A stretch of DNA of 64,000 nt, from assembly GCF_022009635.1 (NCBI RefSeq), contig NZ_CP091716.1:248001-312000 (forward strand). Direction: 5' to 3'. The notes below the pieces were generated by a model. That model did no database searches. It was given only the letters and a program-made list of their open reading frames with translations, and was not told where the DNA came from. Source of the stretch: Variovorax paradoxus. GTDB taxonomy: Bacteria; Pseudomonadota; Gammaproteobacteria; Burkholderiales; Burkholderiaceae_C. How positions within the stretch are numbered: position 1 is the first letter of the stretch; each line of letters opens with the position of its first letter. The translations under genes and the position numbers were made by a program. Below are positions 35,329-44,409 of this stretch, piece after piece.

Positions 35329-36981
35329 TCAGTGCGCGGCGGCGAGCCGTGCGCTCATGCGCGCGAGCCGCGCCGGCAGGCTGCGCGTGTCGTCGGCGAT
35401 GCAATAGTTGCGCCAGCCGAAGATGCGCCGCACATAGGCATCGGCCGCGCCGTCCACCGCGATGCAGGCGATGCGCACGCCGGCATCGCGGGCCTCGGCG
35501 ACGGCCTGGCGGGCGTCTTCGATCAGGTACTGCGGATCGTGCACGTCGATGTCTGATGGCGCGCCGTCGGTCACCAGCAGCACCGCGCGCTGGCCGGGCG
35601 GCTCGGCGCGCATCAGCGCGGTGGCGTGGCGCAGCGCGGCGCCCATGCGGGTCGAGTAGCGCCCGCGCAGCGCGCCGATCATGGCGCTCGTCGGTGCGTC
35701 CAGCGGCCGGCCGGATTCGAGCAGGCGGTAGTAGTACACCTCGGCGCGCGTGTTCGACGAGAAGCCGTGGATCGCCAGGCGGTCGATGCCGCGCGCGTTC
35801 GACGCGGCCAGCATCAGCGCGGCCTGCTTCTCGAGGTCGAGCAGCGAAGCCGCGTGCGGCCCCGCGTCGTTGGCCGATGCCGAGAGGTCGAGCAGCACCA
35901 GCACGCTCGACGGGCGCGGGCCCTTGCCAGGCCGCATGAAAAGCCGCGCGTCGGGCCGCAGCCGCAGGCGGCGGTCGACCAGTACCTCGATGGCGGCATT
36001 CAGGTCGATGTCGTCGCCTTCCCACTGCCGGCGCAGGCGGTGCGTGCGGTCGAGGTGGCGCGCGCGGGGCAGGGCGAGCGGGGCGATGCGCTCGGTGCCG
36101 GCAGCCGCCTGCTCGCGCGTCGGCAGCAGGCCCTGCCATGCCGGCAGCTTCTCGATCACCGTGCACCAGTCGGGACGCAGGCGTTCGAGCTTGCGGTCCC
36201 ATTCGGGGTACGTGTAGCGGCCGAGTTCGATGTCGCCCGCGGCATCCGGCGGCGGGGCGCTGCCTTCGTCCTGTGCATCGGAAGGCGGCGATGGCCGCGC
36301 GCCTGTCTGCTTCAGCGCGATGGCCTCGTCGGGCGCGGTCTCCGTCTCGGCGAAATCCCACAGGTAGCTGTTGTCGTCGCGCCAGGGCGCGGGCACGGCG
36401 TAGTCCTGGGGCTCGAAGCGCACGCGCATCTGGCCCAGGTCGTTGGCAAGGATCGAGGCGATGGCGCGGAAGGCGTCGTAGTCCTCCAGGCCCGCGCTGG
36501 CGGCGGTCTCGTCGAACAGGCGGCGCGCCTTGTTCACCCAATGGTTGTCGTCCCGCGCGTCGGGCATCAGCAGCAGGCGGTCCATGCGGGCGACGAGCGC
36601 GGCGAAGCGCAGGTCGAGCGCATCGGGCACCGGCGGCAGCGACGCGGCGAACCAGCCGTGCAGACCGGGGAAGTCGCGGAACAGCAGGCGCTCGACACGC
36701 GCGTCCTCGATGGCCGAGACGACGGCGATGCCCATGGGCCTGAGCGTGTGCGCCGGACGCGCGGGCCGCGAGTGGCGCAGGTGCGCGACCGCATGCGCGA
36801 CCATGGCGCGGCGAAGGCCCGGCTCGCTGGCGCCCTCCGGCAGCAGCAGCTTGCGGCCCGTGAGCACGGCGCGAGTGCCTGCGCCAGTCAGCGCCTGCAC
36901 GTCCACGTCGACGCCAGCCAGCCCACGCGCCAGCAGCGCCAGTGCGCCGTGCCCGCTGCACCCGCCACGCCCGTCGTTCAT
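35329..36981 (-). CDS. VWA-domain protein of the CbbO/NorD type
   Basis: The 550-residue protein has a helical, acid-rich N-terminal region and a C-terminal von Willebrand A domain with the MIDAS site DLSASAND (DxSxS) and VTDGAPSDID. CbbO and NorD pair with MoxR-type CbbQ/NorQ ATPases to remodel or metallate a client enzyme. The start at 36981 overlaps the MoxR stop. In Pseudomonas the amidase operon has only the ATPase (AmiB), so a VWA partner here is notable. Confidence 0.85.
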   Translation of the reverse strand: MNDGRGGCSGHGALALLARGLAGVDVDVQALTGAGTRAVLTGRKLLLPEGASEPGLRRAMVAHAVAHLRHSRPARPAHTLRPMGIAVVSAIEDARVERLLFRDFPGLHGWFAASLPPVPDALDLRFAALVARMDRLLLMPDARDDNHWVNKARRLFDETAASAGLEDYDAFRAIASILANDLGQMRVRFEPQDYAVPAPWRDDNSYLWDFAETETAPDEAIALKQTGARPSPPSDAQDEGSAPPPDAAGDIELGRYTYPEWDRKLERLRPDWCTVIEKLPAWQGLLPTREQAAAGTERIAPLALPRARHLDRTHRLRRQWEGDDIDLNAAIEVLVDRRLRLRPDARLFMRPGKGPRPSSVLVLLDLSASANDAGPHAASLLDLEKQAALMLAASNARGIDRLAIHGFSSNTRAEVYYYRLLESGRPLDAPTSAMIGALRGRYSTRMGAALRHATALMRAEPPGQRAVLLVTDGAPSDIDVHDPQYLIEDARQAVAEARDAGVRIACIAVDGAADAYVRRIFGWRNYCIADDTRSLPARLARMSARLAAAH

Positions 36982-37796
36982 CCGAACTGCGCCTCCACGA
37001 AGCCTTGCAGCGCGCTCGCCATGTCGGGGTCGTCGGTCAGCGCGCGCGTCATCGTCATCTCGCAGCTCTCGCGCGGCGTCACGCCGTCGCGGATCAGCAC
37101 GCCCGCGTAGATCAGCATGCGCGTGGACACGCCCTCGTCGAGCCCGCGATGCTTCAGCTCGCGCGAGCAGCGCGCGATGGCCACCAGCTTCGCGGCGAGA
37201 TCCGTGTCCACGCCGGCCTCGTGCGCGACGATCTCCGCCTCCAGCGCGCTGCCCGGGTAGTCGAACTCCAGCGCCGCGAAGCGCTGGCGCGTCGATGGCT
37301 TCATGTCCTTCGCGCTGCTCTGGTAGCCGGGGTTGTACGAAACCACCAGCTGGAAGTCGGGATGCGCATGCACCAGCTCGCCCTTCTTGTCGAGCGGCAA
37401 TATGCGCCGCGCATCGGTCAGCGGGTGGATCACCACGGTGGTGTCCTGCCGCGCCTCCACCACCTCGTCGAGGTAGCAGATGCCGCCGTGCCGCACCGCC
37501 AGCGTGAGCGGCCCGTCGTGCCAGGCGGTGCCGTTGGCGTCGAGCAGGTAGCGCCCGACGAGGTCGGACGCCGTCATGTCCTCGTTGCAGGCCAGCGTCA
37601 CCAGCGGCCGGCCCAGCGACCACGCCATGTGCTCCACGAAGCGCGTCTTGCCGCAGCCGGTCGGGCCCTTGAGGATCAGCGGCATGCGGTGGCGGTACGC
37701 CTGCCGGTAGAGCGCCACCTCGTTGCCCGCGGGCCGGTAGAAGGGCTCGGACTCTATGCGGTAGGCCGCGAGCGGATCGGGGATCGCCGCGTTCAT
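36978..37796 (-). CDS. MoxR-family AAA+ ATPase (CbbQ/NorQ/AmiB-like)
   Basis: This 272-residue AAA+ protein has Walker [16 protein letters not shown], Walker [11 protein letters not shown], sensor 1 VVSYNPGYQ and an Arg finger in KPSTRQRF. The CbbQ/NorQ subgroup forms hexamers that act with VWA proteins. It overlaps amiE upstream and the VWA gene downstream by 4 nt each, so stoichiometric expression is expected. By position it corresponds to AmiB. Confidence 0.88.
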   Translation of the reverse strand: MNAAIPDPLAAYRIESEPFYRPAGNEVALYRQAYRHRMPLILKGPTGCGKTRFVEHMAWSLGRPLVTLACNEDMTASDLVGRYLLDANGTAWHDGPLTLAVRHGGICYLDEVVEARQDTTVVIHPLTDARRILPLDKKGELVHAHPDFQLVVSYNPGYQSSAKDMKPSTRQRFAALEFDYPGSALEAEIVAHEAGVDTDLAAKLVAIARCSRELKHRGLDEGVSTRMLIYAGVLIRDGVTPRESCEMTMTRALTDDPDMASALQGFVEAQFG

Positions 37797-38830
37797 CGGT
37801 GTTTCGCGGGCTCGTTCGGAATGCCTTCGATGGGGCATTCCGGCGTGCCCACCGTGCTGCGCGTGAACGACTCCACCATCTCGCGCGTGCCCTCGGGGTC
37901 GTTGATCCACTTCGTGTAGAAGTTGTACGGGCAGGCCGCCACGCCCTTGTCGCCGTCGCCGGAGTTGATGGTGCCGGTGTAGCCGCGGTGCACCAGCTTG
38001 AACAGGTGGTTCTGCGACTGGCCGTTCTTGCGCGCGTCGCGGATCAGGCCCATGGAAAGCTCGGCATAGTTGATGCCCATCTCTTCCTCGCCGCATTCGC
38101 CGAGCGTGCGGCCGTCGAAGCCGATGAGCGCGGAGTGGCCGAAGTACGAGTACACGCCGTCGAAGCCCGCCGCGTTGGCCACCGCCACGTAGGTGTTGTT
38201 CATGAAGGCCATGGCCTTCGACACCATGATCTGCTGTTCCTTGGCCGGGTACATGTAGCCCTGGCAGCGAATGATGAGTTCGGCGCCGCGCATCGCGCAG
38301 TCGCGCCAGATCTCGGGGTAGTTGCCGTCGTCGCAGATGATCAGGCTGATCTTCATGCCCTTGGGGCCTTCGCTCACGTAGGTGCAGTCGCCCGGATACC
38401 AGCCCTCGATGGGCACCCACGGCATGATCTTGCGGTACTTCTGGACGATCTCGCCCTTGTTGTTCATGAGGATCAGCGTGTTGTAGGGCGCCTTGTTCGG
38501 GTGCTCCTCGTGGCGCTCGCCGGTCAGCGAGAACACGCCCCACACGTTGGCGCGGCGGCAGGCATCGGCGAAGATGGCCGTTTCCTCGCCGGGCACCGTG
38601 GCGGCCGTGTCGTACATCTCCTTGGCGTCGTACATGATCCCGTGCGTGGAGTATTCGGGGAACACCACCAGGTCCATGCCCGGCAGGCCCTTCTTCATGC
38701 CGACCAGCATTTCGCCGATCTTGCGGGCGTTGTCCAGCACCTCGGCCTTGGTGTGCAGGCGGGGCATCTTGTAGTTGACGACCGCGACGCCCACGCAATC
38801 GTTGCTGCTCGAAATATCACCGTGTCTCAT
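37793..38830 (-). CDS. amiE: Aliphatic amidase
   Basis: The 345-residue nitrilase-superfamily enzyme hydrolyses short aliphatic amides to acid and ammonia. The catalytic triad falls on the same numbers as the Pseudomonas enzyme: Glu59 ([10 protein letters not shown]), Lys134 (KYRKIMPW) and Cys166 ([11 protein letters not shown]). Length matches the family. It lies 39 nt downstream of the transporter ATPase gene, giving uptake and hydrolysis in one operon. Confidence 0.96.
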   Translation of the reverse strand: MRHGDISSSNDCVGVAVVNYKMPRLHTKAEVLDNARKIGEMLVGMKKGLPGMDLVVFPEYSTHGIMYDAKEMYDTAATVPGEETAIFADACRRANVWGVFSLTGERHEEHPNKAPYNTLILMNNKGEIVQKYRKIMPWVPIEGWYPGDCTYVSEGPKGMKISLIICDDGNYPEIWRDCAMRGAELIIRCQGYMYPAKEQQIMVSKAMAFMNNTYVAVANAAGFDGVYSYFGHSALIGFDGRTLGECGEEEMGINYAELSMGLIRDARKNGQSQNHLFKLVHRGYTGTINSGDGDKGVAACPYNFYTKWINDPEGTREMVESFTRSTVGTPECPIEGIPNEPAKHR

Positions 38831-38869
38831 GGGACTGCTCCTGAAAGAGGGGTTGAGGAAAAAAGAGGG

Positions 38870-39559
38870 CTACACGGTCAGGAAGGACCTGACCTTGTCC
38901 TGGTCGAGCGTCGCGCGCGCCTCGTCGTGCACGAGGCGCCCGCGGTCGATGACGAGAAAGCGGTCGGCCAGGTCGAGCGCGAAGCTCAGCACCTGCTCCG
39001 ACACCACGATGGCGAAGCCGCGCTCGGCGCGCAGCACGTTCAGCGTCTGCGCGATCTCCTTGATGATCGAAGGCTGGATGCCCTCGGTCGGCTCGTCGAG
39101 GATCAGCAGCTTCGGCTCGGAGATGAGCGCGCGCGCAATCGCCAGCATCTGCTGCTGCCCGCCCGAGAGGTTGCCGGCCTTGCGCTGCTTCATGTCTTTC
39201 AGCACCGGGAAGAAGCGGTAGAGGTACTCGGGCACCGTGCGGTGGCCCGACTTCGCGGCGCCCGAGAGGATGTTCTGCTCCACCGTGAGGAACGGGAACA
39301 CCATGCGCCCCTGCGGCACGAAGGCCAGCCCCTGCGCCACGCGCTGGTAGCTGGGCAGCCTGGTGATGTCGGCGCCGCCCAGGCGGATGCTGCCGCCGCG
39401 AGCCGGCAAGAGGCCGATGAGCGACTTCAGCAGCGTGGTCTTGCCCATGCCGTTGCGGCCCATGATGGCTACCGCTTCGTCGGGCGCGACGCGCAGCGAA
39501 ACATCGCGAATGACGTGCGACTCGCCATAGGCGACGTCGAGTTCGGAGACTTCGAGCAT
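38870..39559 (-). CDS. urtE: Urea/amide ABC transporter ATP-binding protein UrtE-like
   Basis: This 229-residue LivF/UrtE-class ATPase has Walker A GRNGMGKTT, signature LSGGQQQMLAIARAL and Walker B LLILDEPTEGIQPS; the EGIQPS ending is characteristic of UrtE. It works with UrtD on the cytoplasmic face. It starts 18 nt after urtD. Confidence 0.92.
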   Translation of the reverse strand: MLEVSELDVAYGESHVIRDVSLRVAPDEAVAIMGRNGMGKTTLLKSLIGLLPARGGSIRLGGADITRLPSYQRVAQGLAFVPQGRMVFPFLTVEQNILSGAAKSGHRTVPEYLYRFFPVLKDMKQRKAGNLSGGQQQMLAIARALISEPKLLILDEPTEGIQPSIIKEIAQTLNVLRAERGFAIVVSEQVLSFALDLADRFLVIDRGRLVHDEARATLDQDKVRSFLTV

Positions 39560-39577
39560 CTGTGTTTCTCCTTGTGC

Positions 39578-40378
39578 TCAATGGCCGAGGTACACGTCGA
39601 TCACGCGCGGGTCGGCCTGCACCTCTGCAGCGGTGCCTTCGCTGAGCAGCCGGCCCTGGTGCAGCACGGTCACGCGGTGCGCGATGCGCTTGACGAAGTC
39701 CATGTCGTGCTCGATCACCACCACCGACTTGCCCGGCGAGATGCGCCGCAGCAGGTCGCCGGTCTGCTCGCGCTCGCGCGGGCTCATGCCGGCCACGGGC
39801 TCGTCGAGCAGCAGCAGCTCGGGCTCCTGCATCAGCAGCATGCCGATCTCCAGCCACTGCTTCTGGCCATGGCTGAGCTGGCCCGCGCGTCGGTCGAGCT
39901 GGTCGAGCAGGAACACGTCGGCCGCCATCGCGTCGATGCGCTCGCGCAGCGCCGCCGTACGGCGGAAGGCCAGCGACTGCAGCAGGCCGTGCATGCGCGG
40001 CAGCGAGATCTCGAAGTTCTCCAGCACCGTGAGGTCTTCGTAGACCGAGGGCGTCTGGAACTTGCGGCCCACGCCGGCGCGCACGATCTCATGCTCGTTC
40101 ATGCGGGCGAGGTCGGTGCCGTTGAACAGCACGCGGCCCGAACTCGGCTTGGTCTTGCCGCACACCATGTCGAGCAGCGTGGTCTTGCCCGCGCCGTTCG
40201 GGCCGATGATCACGCGCAGCTCGTTGCGCTCGACCGCAAGGCTCAGGCCGTCCACCGCCTTGAAGCCGTCGAAGGACACGGTGAGGTCTTCCACGCGCAG
40301 GATCTGTTCGTTCGACGGCGGCACCGCCGAAGCCGCCTGCGGCAGGCCGCCGTTGGGCATGGTCATGGTCGCGTTCAT
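39578..40378 (-). CDS. urtD: Urea/amide ABC transporter ATP-binding protein UrtD-like
   Basis: This 266-residue LivG/UrtD-class ATPase has Walker A GPNGAGKTT, signature LSHGQKQWLEIGMLL (the SHGQKQWLEIG form is typical of UrtD) and Walker B LLLLDEPVAGMSP. Its ATG overlaps the urtC stop. A 25-residue Pro/Ala-rich N-terminal extension precedes the ATPase domain. Confidence 0.92.
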   Translation of the reverse strand: MNATMTMPNGGLPQAASAVPPSNEQILRVEDLTVSFDGFKAVDGLSLAVERNELRVIIGPNGAGKTTLLDMVCGKTKPSSGRVLFNGTDLARMNEHEIVRAGVGRKFQTPSVYEDLTVLENFEISLPRMHGLLQSLAFRRTAALRERIDAMAADVFLLDQLDRRAGQLSHGQKQWLEIGMLLMQEPELLLLDEPVAGMSPREREQTGDLLRRISPGKSVVVIEHDMDFVKRIAHRVTVLHQGRLLSEGTAAEVQADPRVIDVYLGH

Positions 40379-41430
40379 GGCACGGCCTCCGCGCCGCGAC
40401 GGCGCAAGAGCCTCGCGCCCAGGCCCGCGAGGCCGTCGGGCATGGCCCAGACCACGAGGATGAACACGGCGCCCAGGAAGTACAGCCAGCCTTCGGGAAA
40501 GGTCTCCGACAGGTACGACTTGAGAAAGCCGATCAGCAGCGCGCCGATCACCGCGCCCGGAATCGACAGCCGCCCGCCGACCGCCGCGTAGATCACCATC
40601 TCCACCGATGCCACCACGCCGATCACGCCCGGCGCGATCAGCCCCACCTGCAGGCTGTAGAAGGCCCCGCCGATGGACGAAAGCACCGCTGCCACCGCGA
40701 ACACGAAGGCCTTCATGTGCGCCGTGTTGTAGCCGCTGAAGCGCACGCGGTCTTCGCGGTCGCGGATGGCGATGAGGATCTTGCCGAAGCGGCTGCGCAC
40801 GATGACGAGCGACACCGCCATCACCAGCGCGATGGCCAGCACCTCGACGAAGTACATCGTGCGCTTGGCGTCGTCGCCCGCGATGTCCAGGCCCAGCAGC
40901 GTGCGGAAGTCGGTGATGCCGTTGGCGCCGCCGGTGTCGCCCTGCTGGCCGATCACCACCACGGTGAGCGTGAGCGCGAGAGACAGCGTGACGATCGCGA
41001 AGTACACGCCGCTCACCCGCCGCTTGAAGATGGCGTACGAGAACACATACGCCAGCACGGCGGGAACCACGAGGATGCCCACGATGGTCCAGCCCAGCGA
41101 GTGGAACGGAATCCACCACGAAGGCAGCTGGTCCACGCTGCTCCACACCATGAAGTCCGGCAGCTCGGGCGCCGAGGCTTCGAGCTTGAGAAACATGGCC
41201 ATCATGTAGCCGCCCAGGCCGAAGAACATGCCCTGGCCCAGGCTCAGCACGCCGCCGTAGCCCCAGGTCAGCACCACGCCGACCGCGACGAAGGCGAAGG
41301 CCAGGTACTTGCTCACGAGGTTCAGGCGAAAGGGATCGAGCGTGGCCGGCAGCACCACGGCCAGCAGCAACAGCACGGCCGCCATGCCGGCGAGGTCGCT
41401 CCTGCGTTGGGGAGAAAGCTTCATGCCCAT
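40375..41430 (-). CDS. urtC: Urea/amide ABC transporter permease UrtC-like
   Basis: This 351-residue permease of the LivM/UrtC class has about nine TM helices, with the family segments LTWGYGGVLSLGQGMFFGLG and AVGGRLSIPGAVIGALLIGF. The start could be 41430 or 41424. It forms the channel with UrtB. The gap to urtB is 4 nt. Confidence 0.92.
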   Translation of the reverse strand: MGMKLSPQRRSDLAGMAAVLLLLAVVLPATLDPFRLNLVSKYLAFAFVAVGVVLTWGYGGVLSLGQGMFFGLGGYMMAMFLKLEASAPELPDFMVWSSVDQLPSWWIPFHSLGWTIVGILVVPAVLAYVFSYAIFKRRVSGVYFAIVTLSLALTLTVVVIGQQGDTGGANGITDFRTLLGLDIAGDDAKRTMYFVEVLAIALVMAVSLVIVRSRFGKILIAIRDREDRVRFSGYNTAHMKAFVFAVAAVLSSIGGAFYSLQVGLIAPGVIGVVASVEMVIYAAVGGRLSIPGAVIGALLIGFLKSYLSETFPEGWLYFLGAVFILVVWAMPDGLAGLGARLLRRRGAEAVP

Positions 41431-41434
41431 GCCT

Positions 41435-42337
41435 TCAGCTCCTCGAACGCGTGGCGAACAGCCCGTTGGGGCGGAAGTACAGCACCACGATCACCAGCAG
41501 CAGGATCGTCGCCTTGGCCATCGAGCCGCTCATCAGGTACTCCAGCCAGGTCTGCGACTGCGCGATGGAAAAGCCCGAGAGGGCCGTGCCCACCAGGCTC
41601 TGCACGCCGCCGAACACCACCACGATGAACGAATCGACGATGTAGAGCTGCCCCGTGCCGGGGTTGGTCGAGCCGATCATGGTGAACACCGCGCCCGCGA
41701 TGCCCGCGAGGCCCGAGCCCAGCGCGAAGGTCATGGCGTCGACGCGGTGCGTGTCGATGCCCACCGCGCCGGCGATCGCGCGGTTCTGCGTCACCGCGCG
41801 CACCTTGAGTCCCCACGAAGTGCGGTACAGCAGCAGGTACACGCCGGTGGCCACCAGCGCGGTGAGCCCCACGATGAAGATGCGGTTCAGCGGCAGCTGG
41901 ATGCCCGCCGTCGGCTCCCACGCGCCCGCGAGCCAGGAGGCCAGCGGCACGCTCACTTCCTGCGCGCCGAAGATCGAGCGGTAGGCCTGCTGCAGCATCA
42001 GGCTCAGGCCCCAGGTGGCGAGCAGGGTGTCCAGCGGCCGGTCGTAGAAGAAGCGGATGAAGCCGCGCTCCAGCACGTAGCCGAACGCGAAGGTCACCGC
42101 GAACGCGAACGGAATCGCGGCGAACAGGTACAGGTCCATGAAGCCCGGCGCGAAGTGCTCGAAGAAGCGCGCGGCCAGGTAGGTCATGTAGGCGCCCAGG
42201 GCCATCAGCTCGCCGTGCGCCATGTTGATGACGCCCATCAGGCCGAACACGATGGCCAGCCCGATCGCCATCAGCAGCAGGATGGTGAACAGGCTCACGC
42301 CGTTGAACACCTGCATCACCGCGATGTCGAAGTTCAT
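41435..42337 (-). CDS. urtB: Urea/amide ABC transporter permease UrtB-like
   Basis: This 300-residue permease of the LivH/UrtB class has segments GLAIVFGLMGVINMAHGELM and VRAVTQNRAIAGAVGIDTHR. The start at 42337 (MNFDIAVMQVFNG) is 5 nt after the urtA stop. Compared with cyanobacterial UrtB, the long N-terminal periplasmic extension is absent. Confidence 0.92.
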   Translation of the reverse strand: MNFDIAVMQVFNGVSLFTILLLMAIGLAIVFGLMGVINMAHGELMALGAYMTYLAARFFEHFAPGFMDLYLFAAIPFAFAVTFAFGYVLERGFIRFFYDRPLDTLLATWGLSLMLQQAYRSIFGAQEVSVPLASWLAGAWEPTAGIQLPLNRIFIVGLTALVATGVYLLLYRTSWGLKVRAVTQNRAIAGAVGIDTHRVDAMTFALGSGLAGIAGAVFTMIGSTNPGTGQLYIVDSFIVVVFGGVQSLVGTALSGFSIAQSQTWLEYLMSGSMAKATILLLVIVVLYFRPNGLFATRSRS

Positions 42338-42342
42338 CGCGT

Positions 42343-43536
42343 TCAGACCTTCGGGAAGGGGTTGGGCTCGACGAGCTGGGGCGATTCCCACACGATGTCG
42401 AACTGCCCGTCGGGCCGCGCGCGGCCCACGCGCACCTTCTTCCACACGTGGTGGTTGGTGGCGTGTATGCGCACCGTGCCTTCGGGCGCCTCGATCTCGA
42501 CGCCCGCGGCGGCGGCCGTGACCTTGTCGACGTCGAAGGACTTGGCTTTTTCGACCGCCAGCTTCCACAGGTACACGCTGTTGTAGGCCACCTCCATCGG
42601 GTCGCCGATCACGCGGTCCTGCCCGTACTTAGCCTTGAAGGCTTTCACGAACTTCTCGTTGGCCGGCGACTTGATGCTCTGGAAGTAGCCCATGCAGGCG
42701 TAGTAGCCCGCGGCGTTGTCCTTGCCGATGCCGTCGATCTCGTTTTCCGACACCACGGTGGACAGCAGCACCTGCTTGGCGCCGTCCAGGCCCGCCGCGC
42801 GCAGCTGCTTGTAGAAGGCCACGTTGGAGCCGCCCACCACGGTGCTGTAGATGCAGTCGGGCTTGGCGGCCTTGATCTTGTTGATGATCGACGAGAACTC
42901 GGTGTGGCCCAGCGGCGCGTATTCCTCGCCGAGCACCTTGCCGCCGGCCTTGGCGATGGCGGGCTTGGCGATCTTGTTGCAGGTGCGCGGGTAGATGTAG
43001 TCGGAGCCCACCAGGAAGAAGCTCTTGCCCTTCTCGCGCGCCATCCACTCGACCGCCGCGATCACCGACTGCGTGGCCTCCTGCGAGGGGTAGAACACGC
43101 GCTTGTCCTGCTCCTGGCCCTCGTAGTAGGTCGGGTAGAAAAGCAGCCCCTTGGCCTGGTTGAGCACCGGCAGCAGCGCCTTGCGCGAGGCCGATGTGTA
43201 GCAGCCGATGATGGCGGCCACCTTGTCGCGCTCCAGCAGCTTGCGGGCCTTCTCGGCGAACACCGGGTTCTCGCTCGCGCCGTCTTCCACCACGGCTTCG
43301 ATCTTCTTGCCCATCACGCCGCCGGCCGCGTTGATCTCCTCGATGGCGAGCTTTTCGGCATCGACCAGCGAAGCCTCGGCGATGGCGATGGTGCCCGAGA
43401 GCGAATGCAGCAGGCCCAGCTTCACGGTGTTGCCGTCCTGCGCCGATGCGATGCCGGCCACGCCGCCCGCGGCGCCCAGCACGATCATCGAGCCGCCGGT
43501 CTTCACGATCTGGCGGCGGTTGAAAGCGTTCGTCAT
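42343..43536 (-). CDS. urtA: Urea/short-chain amide ABC transporter binding protein UrtA/FmdD-like
   Basis: The 397-residue binding protein has a Tat-like signal (NRRQIVKTGGSMIVLGAAGG, then VAGIASAQ) and a type I binding fold (LGLLHSLSGTIAIAEASLVD, FYPTYYEGQEQDKRVFYPSQ, ATNHHVWKKVRVGRARPDGQ). It is close to UrtA and FmdD. With amiE and amiC in the same operon the ligand is probably a short amide or urea. A ribosome-binding site AAAGGAA precedes the ATG at 43536. It is preceded by a structured leader of about 320 nt. Confidence 0.92.
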   Translation of the reverse strand: MTNAFNRRQIVKTGGSMIVLGAAGGVAGIASAQDGNTVKLGLLHSLSGTIAIAEASLVDAEKLAIEEINAAGGVMGKKIEAVVEDGASENPVFAEKARKLLERDKVAAIIGCYTSASRKALLPVLNQAKGLLFYPTYYEGQEQDKRVFYPSQEATQSVIAAVEWMAREKGKSFFLVGSDYIYPRTCNKIAKPAIAKAGGKVLGEEYAPLGHTEFSSIINKIKAAKPDCIYSTVVGGSNVAFYKQLRAAGLDGAKQVLLSTVVSENEIDGIGKDNAAGYYACMGYFQSIKSPANEKFVKAFKAKYGQDRVIGDPMEVAYNSVYLWKLAVEKAKSFDVDKVTAAAAGVEIEAPEGTVRIHATNHHVWKKVRVGRARPDGQFDIVWESPQLVEPNPFPKV

Positions 43537-43720
43537 GTCAAATTCCTTTGTGTTTGTGCGAGTCATCAGGAAGATCCGACCTTCGGAACCGCGCGTTGGG
43601 TGTCTCCTCCCGCGGCGCGGCCCTGCAAACGGGCGTTCGGCTGCCAGTGCGTTTTCTTTGGGCAAGGCTCCGCCACCGGATGCGGCGCATCCGTTTCGAA
43701 AAAGCTTCCTTGCGGCCGAG

Positions 43721-43763
43721 AAAACAAAAAAGCCCGAACCGGTGGTGAAACCGATTCGGGCTT
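43721..43763 (-). terminator. Intrinsic terminator in the urt-ami leader
   Basis: In the minus-strand RNA, AAGCCCGAA pairs with TTCGGGCTT (9 bp), extended by CGGT/ACCG past one mismatch, with a GGTGAA loop region (plus strand 43730-43763). A U-rich run of six U, one G and four U follows. It lies about 190 nt upstream of urtA, so it would stop operon transcription unless P2 forms. It would also end any readthrough from the lysR/orphan pair. Confidence 0.85.
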
Positions 43764-43798
43764 TATTGCCCGACGCCTCGCTGGCAGCACTGGCAGCG
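43757..43798 (-). promoter_or_regulatory. ANTAR-type two-hairpin antiterminator (AmiR target) in the urt-ami leader
   Basis: In the minus-strand RNA, hairpin P1 (43798-43779) has 5-bp stem CGCUG/CAGCG, a C-C mismatch, a C-G closing pair and hexaloop AGUGCU, with A at position 1 and G at position 4 as in ANTAR targets. Six nt later P2 (43772-43757) has stem CGGGC/GCCCG and hexaloop AAUAAA (A1 kept, G4 replaced by A). The 3' arm of P2 is also the 5' arm of the terminator that follows, so P2 and terminator exclude each other. Confidence 0.72.
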
Positions 43799-43861
43799 GG
43801 TGTCGTATGACTGGTAACGATTGCTCGTTGGGGCGGATTCTTCTCAACTCACCCCGGCATG

Positions 43862-43890
43862 AACATACGCTGTTTCGCTAATTGGCGAAA
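43862..43890 (-). promoter_or_regulatory. Probable urt-ami promoter with 18-bp palindrome
   Basis: On the minus strand, TTTCGC (43890-43885) and TATGTT (43867-43862) have 17-bp spacing and could be a weak -35 and a fair -10, placing initiation near 43855. The -35 lies in an 18-bp inverted repeat (plus strand 43873-43890, TTTCGC-N6-GCGAAA) that looks like an operator. The gene-free stretch 43537-43914 is thus promoter plus leader. Confidence 0.5.
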
Positions 43891-43914
43891 TCGCGATTCA
43901 TGTGTTATTCGCGC

Positions 43915-44409
43915 TCAGCGCGGGCGCGCGTAGCCGGATTCGATCCATGCGCTGGCGCTGCTCGCCGTGAGCCTGAAGGCGGGCGACACGCTCACGCTGG
44001 CGAGTTCGGAGTCGTCGGCGTCGTCATACGCCGTGAGCGTGGCCGAAGGGTTGTCTTCGTCGGGCACGATGGCCAGCGCCACGCGAATGCGCTGGTCGTC
44101 GCGCGCGGTGACGGTCACGCTCTTGTTGAGCGTGGCGTGCAGCTGCTGTTCGTGGCGGCGGATCACTTCGGCGGCGGTCTTCACCAGCGTGGAGAAGGCG
44201 GGGCCGTCCAGCGGCTTGGGGTTCTTCTTGTCGCGGCCCATGGTCCAGGGGCCGACGAGCGCGGGCTCGGGGTCGCCGTGGCGGGTCATCTCGACGGCCC
44301 AGCCATCGTCTTCCTCGTTCTTGATGACGCGGGCGGTCCAGGCGTCGTCGCGCCAGAGGCGGGCTTCCTGCAGGGGGAGGGTGTCGGAGTCGTTCGATGG
44401 TTCTGTCAT
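43915..44409 (-). CDS. Orphan 164-residue acidic protein coupled to LysR
   Basis: This soluble, acidic protein (EEDDGWAVEMTRHGDPEPALVG, shown in part as GWAVEMTRHGDPEPALVGPW) shows no motif I can assign. It contains a predicted helix (FSTLVKTAAEVIRRHEQQLH) and a C-terminal beta-rich part. It has no signal peptide. Its ATG overlaps the lysR stop, so the regulator and this protein are made together. Confidence 0.7.
   Translation of the reverse strand: MTEPSNDSDTLPLQEARLWRDDAWTARVIKNEEDDGWAVEMTRHGDPEPALVGPWTMGRDKKNPKPLDGPAFSTLVKTAAEVIRRHEQQLHATLNKSVTVTARDDQRIRVALAIVPDEDNPSATLTAYDDADDSELASVSVSPAFRLTASSASAWIESGYARPR

Noticed and set aside
37799..40591. Very long plus-strand open frame (over 900 codons) opposite amiE and the urt genes
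   Set aside because: It lies antisense to several genes with intact catalytic motifs; its translation is low-complexity Arg/His/Ala/Val.
43537..43914. Leader before urtA as a guanidine-type riboswitch
   Set aside because: I could not find the expected conserved core; the hairpin pair, terminator and the operon's own AmiR explain the structure better.
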